From: Chitinophagaceae bacterium
GTDB taxonomy: Bacteria; Bacteroidota; Bacteroidia; Chitinophagales; Chitinophagaceae
Reading direction: 5' to 3'
DNA: 8,901 bases
Assembly (NCBI GenBank): GCA_016786525.1
Contig: JAEUVW010000236.1
Coordinates: forward strand, 1-8,901
Part shown: positions 6,840-8,901 of the stretch, in pieces
Position numbering within the stretch: the first letter of the stretch is position 1
Layout of the letters: each line of letters begins with the position of its first letter
Made by a program: the position numbers and the translations under genes
Notes under the pieces: model-generated
What the model saw: the letters and a program-made list of their open reading frames with translations, nothing else
Told to the model about the DNA's origin: nothing
The model's database searches: none

Positions 6840-6868
6840 TAACTATTTTTAGTAAAAAATCTGAAAGT

Positions 6869-6876
6869 CAAAAATA
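6869..6876 (-). promoter_or_regulatory. Candidate -7 box (TATTTTTG) for infC
   Basis: In the 72-bp thrS-infC gap the minus strand reads TATTTTTG, an exact TAnnTTTG match ending 29 bases before the infC ATG. No good -33 box is seen 19-21 bases upstream, and the gap is AT-rich, so a chance match is quite possible. If real, infC can be transcribed without thrS. No terminator hairpin separates thrS from infC, so read-through is also expected. Confidence 0.32.
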
Positions 6877-6911
6877 ATGTATTTTAATATCGGAATACAG
6901 ATTATATTTTG

Positions 6912-8858
6912 TTATTTTTTTGTTCCCGACATTTGCGTTTTGACCAGATCGCTGAGGAAAGCGACAAATTCGCTGTTGGGCATCACGCCTTTATCGCCTT
7001 CGCCGTGTTTGCGTACCGCTACCTGGCCATTGTTCATCTCCTGCTCGCCGACGACCAGCATATAAGGCACCTTCATCAGTTCTGTATCGCGTATCTTTTT
7101 ACCGATCTTTTCATTTCGGTCGTCTACAGAGGCCCTGATATCCGCAGCTTTCAGCAAGGCGGCCACTTCATGCGCATATGGGCTGAATTTGTCACTGATC
7201 GGCAATACTTTCACCTGCTCCGGTGCCAGCCATACCGGGAAATTGCCGGCGCAGTGCTCCAGCAATACTGCGGTAAAACGCTCCAGGGAACCAAACGGCG
7301 CACGGTGGATCATCACAGGGCGTTTGCGTGAATTGTCCGAATCTACATATTCCAGCTCAAAACGCTCCGGCAGGTTGTAGTCTACCTGTATGGTGCCCAG
7401 CTGCCAGCTTCTGCCCAGGGCATCTTTGACCATAAAGTCCAGCTTGGGGCCATAGAAAGCAGCTTCGCCGTATTCAATCACGGTATTCAGACCTTTCTCG
7501 GCGGCCGCCTCAATGATGGATTGTTCGGCAATCGTCCAGTTTTCTTCCGAGCCGATGTATTTATCGCGGTTCTCCTTATCGCGCAGGGAGATCTGGGCGG
7601 TAAAGTTTTCAAAATCGAGCGAGGTAAACACATACATGACCAGGTCAATTACTTTCTTGAATTCTTCCAGTACCTGCTCCGGGCGGCAGAACAAATGCGC
7701 ATCATCCTGGGTAAAGCCGCGTACGCGGGTTAAGCCATGCAGCTCCCCGCTTTGCTCATAGCGGTATACGGTACCAAACTCTGCGAGGCGCAGCGGCAGG
7801 TCTTTGTAACTGCGCGGTGCCGATTTATAGATCTCGCAGTGGTGCGGGCAGTTCATCGGCTTCAGGAAAAACTCTTCTCCTTCGTGCGGTGTCTTGATAG
7901 ACTGGAAGCTGTCAGCGCCGTATTTTTCATAGTGGCCTGAAGTTTTGTACAGGTTGATGTTGCCGATATGCGGGGTGATCACCGGCAGGTAACCGCTTTC
8001 CACCTGTGCCCTTTGCAGGAAATCCTGCAGGCGCTGGCGCAGCATGGCCCCTTTGGGCAGCCACATAGGCAGGCCTGCTCCCACCTTTTCGGAGAAAGTA
8101 AAGAGTTCCAGTTCTTTACCGAGTTTCCGGTGGTCGCGTTTTTTGGCTTCTTCCAGCAGGGCCAGGTATTCATCCAGCTCTTTCTGAGAAGGGTAAGTAA
8201 CACCGTACACGCGGGTCAGCATTTTATTTTTTTCATTCCCGCGCCAGTAAGCGCCGGCGATATTGGTCAGCTTTACGGCTTTGATAAAACCGGTATTGGG
8301 AATGTGTGGCCCACGGCAGAGGTCGGTAAAGGCGCCCTGGCTGTAAAAGCTGATGGTACCGTCTTCCAGGTCCTGCAGCAGTTCTACTTTGTAGGGGTCC
8401 TGTTTCTCGGTAAAATAGCGGATGGCCTCTTCCTTGCCTACCTCCTTGCGGATGTATTCGTTTTTCTGCCCGGCCAGCTCTTTCATTTTTTTCTCGATCT
8501 TCAGCAGATCCTCTTCACTGATAGAAGCGCCGCCCAGGTCCAGGTCATAGTAAAAACCGGTATCAATAGCTGGGCCGATACCAAATTTGGTACCCGGGAA
8601 AATGGCTTCTATCGCTTCCGCAAGCAAGTGCGCAGAAGAGTGCCAGAAGGTCGATTTCCCGCCTTTGTCGTCCCAGGTCAGGAATTTTATGGACGCATTG
8701 TTCTGTATCGGGCGGCTGGCGTCCATCACCGTACCGTCTACCTCTGCAGCCAGCACTTTACGTGCCAGGCCTTCGCTGATGGATTTTGCGATATCGAGCG
8801 ATGATACGCCCGCTTCATATTCGCGCACTGCGCCGTCGGGAAAAGTAATCTGGATCAT
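6912..8858 (-). CDS. thrS: Threonyl-tRNA synthetase
   Basis: ThrRS charges tRNA-Thr with threonine in the cytoplasm. The 648-residue protein is full length with all domains in order. The TGS domain spans about 1-62. The editing (SAD) domain has HSSAH (H73, H77) and DLCRGPH (C181, H185), the residues that clear mis-charged Ser-tRNA. The class II catalytic core has zinc ligands expected at C337 (MNCPHHC), H388 (DDAHLF) and H518 (MIHRAPFGS). Motif 2 is around R366 (TVYRYE...RVRGFTQDDAH) and motif 3 is IHRAPFGSLERF with R527. The anticodon-binding domain spans about 545-648. Nothing key is missing, so both editing and aminoacylation should work. ATG 8858 starts directly at the TGS domain. A -7 box lies 25 bases upstream. 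infC follows 72 bp downstream. Confidence 0.98.
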   Translation of the reverse strand: MIQITFPDGAVREYEAGVSSLDIAKSISEGLARKVLAAEVDGTVMDASRPIQNNASIKFLTWDDKGGKSTFWHSSAHLLAEAIEAIFPGTKFGIGPAIDTGFYYDLDLGGASISEEDLLKIEKKMKELAGQKNEYIRKEVGKEEAIRYFTEKQDPYKVELLQDLEDGTISFYSQGAFTDLCRGPHIPNTGFIKAVKLTNIAGAYWRGNEKNKMLTRVYGVTYPSQKELDEYLALLEEAKKRDHRKLGKELELFTFSEKVGAGLPMWLPKGAMLRQRLQDFLQRAQVESGYLPVITPHIGNINLYKTSGHYEKYGADSFQSIKTPHEGEEFFLKPMNCPHHCEIYKSAPRSYKDLPLRLAEFGTVYRYEQSGELHGLTRVRGFTQDDAHLFCRPEQVLEEFKKVIDLVMYVFTSLDFENFTAQISLRDKENRDKYIGSEENWTIAEQSIIEAAAEKGLNTVIEYGEAAFYGPKLDFMVKDALGRSWQLGTIQVDYNLPERFELEYVDSDNSRKRPVMIHRAPFGSLERFTAVLLEHCAGNFPVWLAPEQVKVLPISDKFSPYAHEVAALLKAADIRASVDDRNEKIGKKIRDTELMKVPYMLVVGEQEMNNGQVAVRKHGEGDKGVMPNSEFVAFLSDLVKTQMSGTKK

Positions 8859-8883
8859 TGTGTTGTAATCAATAAAAGATGTG

Positions 8884-8891
8884 CAAATGTA
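8884..8891 (-). promoter_or_regulatory. Candidate -7 box (TACATTTG) for thrS
   Basis: On the minus strand this reads TACATTTG, an exact match to the Bacteroidota TAnnTTTG element, ending 25 bases before the thrS ATG. The matching -33 box would fall at about 8910, just outside the window, so it cannot be checked. The spacing to the start is nearly the same as for the box upstream of the CPBP gene. Confidence 0.48.
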
Positions 8892-8901
8892 AGTTCATTC
8901 T

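Noticed and set aside
7968..8804. Long open frame of 278 codons on the plus strand
   Set aside because: It is fully antisense to thrS, whose every domain is intact, and its translation shows no recognisable motif; it is a shadow of thrS codon bias.

Overview
The window is a stretch of chromosome from a member of the Bacteroidota, probably a Chitinophagales-like lineage, although the family assignment is only a guess. Four things point there: a secreted protease with a type IX secretion (T9SS) C-terminal sorting domain, a lipoprotein with a Lys-Lys-Glu-Glu surface-export-like tail after its lipid cysteine, Bacteroidota-type -7 promoter boxes (TAnnTTTG), and starts that mostly lack a strong Shine-Dalgarno sequence. 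All genes but one lie on the minus strand.

Read in the direction of minus-strand transcription, from the right: thrS (threonyl-tRNA synthetase) and infC (initiation factor IF-3) form the housekeeping pair. infC is followed at once by a perfect hairpin and a T-rich run, so the usual rpmI-rplT continuation is absent. Next comes a two-gene secreted module: a 639-residue HExGHxxGxxH metalloprotease with a T9SS sorting domain, then 33 bp later a small predicted surface lipoprotein.

Downstream of that module (about 3212-3551) is a fossil that mirrors it. A fragment of a second T9SS sorting domain has no start and an in-frame stop near its end. Ten bases further on is the first 43 codons of a second lipoprotein, which then runs into the end of the neighbouring gene. 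The simplest reading is a tandem duplication of the [protease-lipoprotein] pair whose second copy has mostly been deleted.

To the left, the only plus-strand gene (1517-3211) encodes a large multi-spanning protein with GT-C glycosyltransferase-like motifs. It is divergent from a CPBP-family membrane protease, which is followed 15 bp later by cdsA (CDP-diacylglycerol synthase, phospholipid synthesis), cut by the window edge.

I do not see a phage, insertion sequence, CRISPR array, RNA gene or defence system. The most interesting items are the decayed tandem copy, the protease's apparent loss of the Met-turn methionine, and the separation of infC from its usual ribosomal-protein partners.
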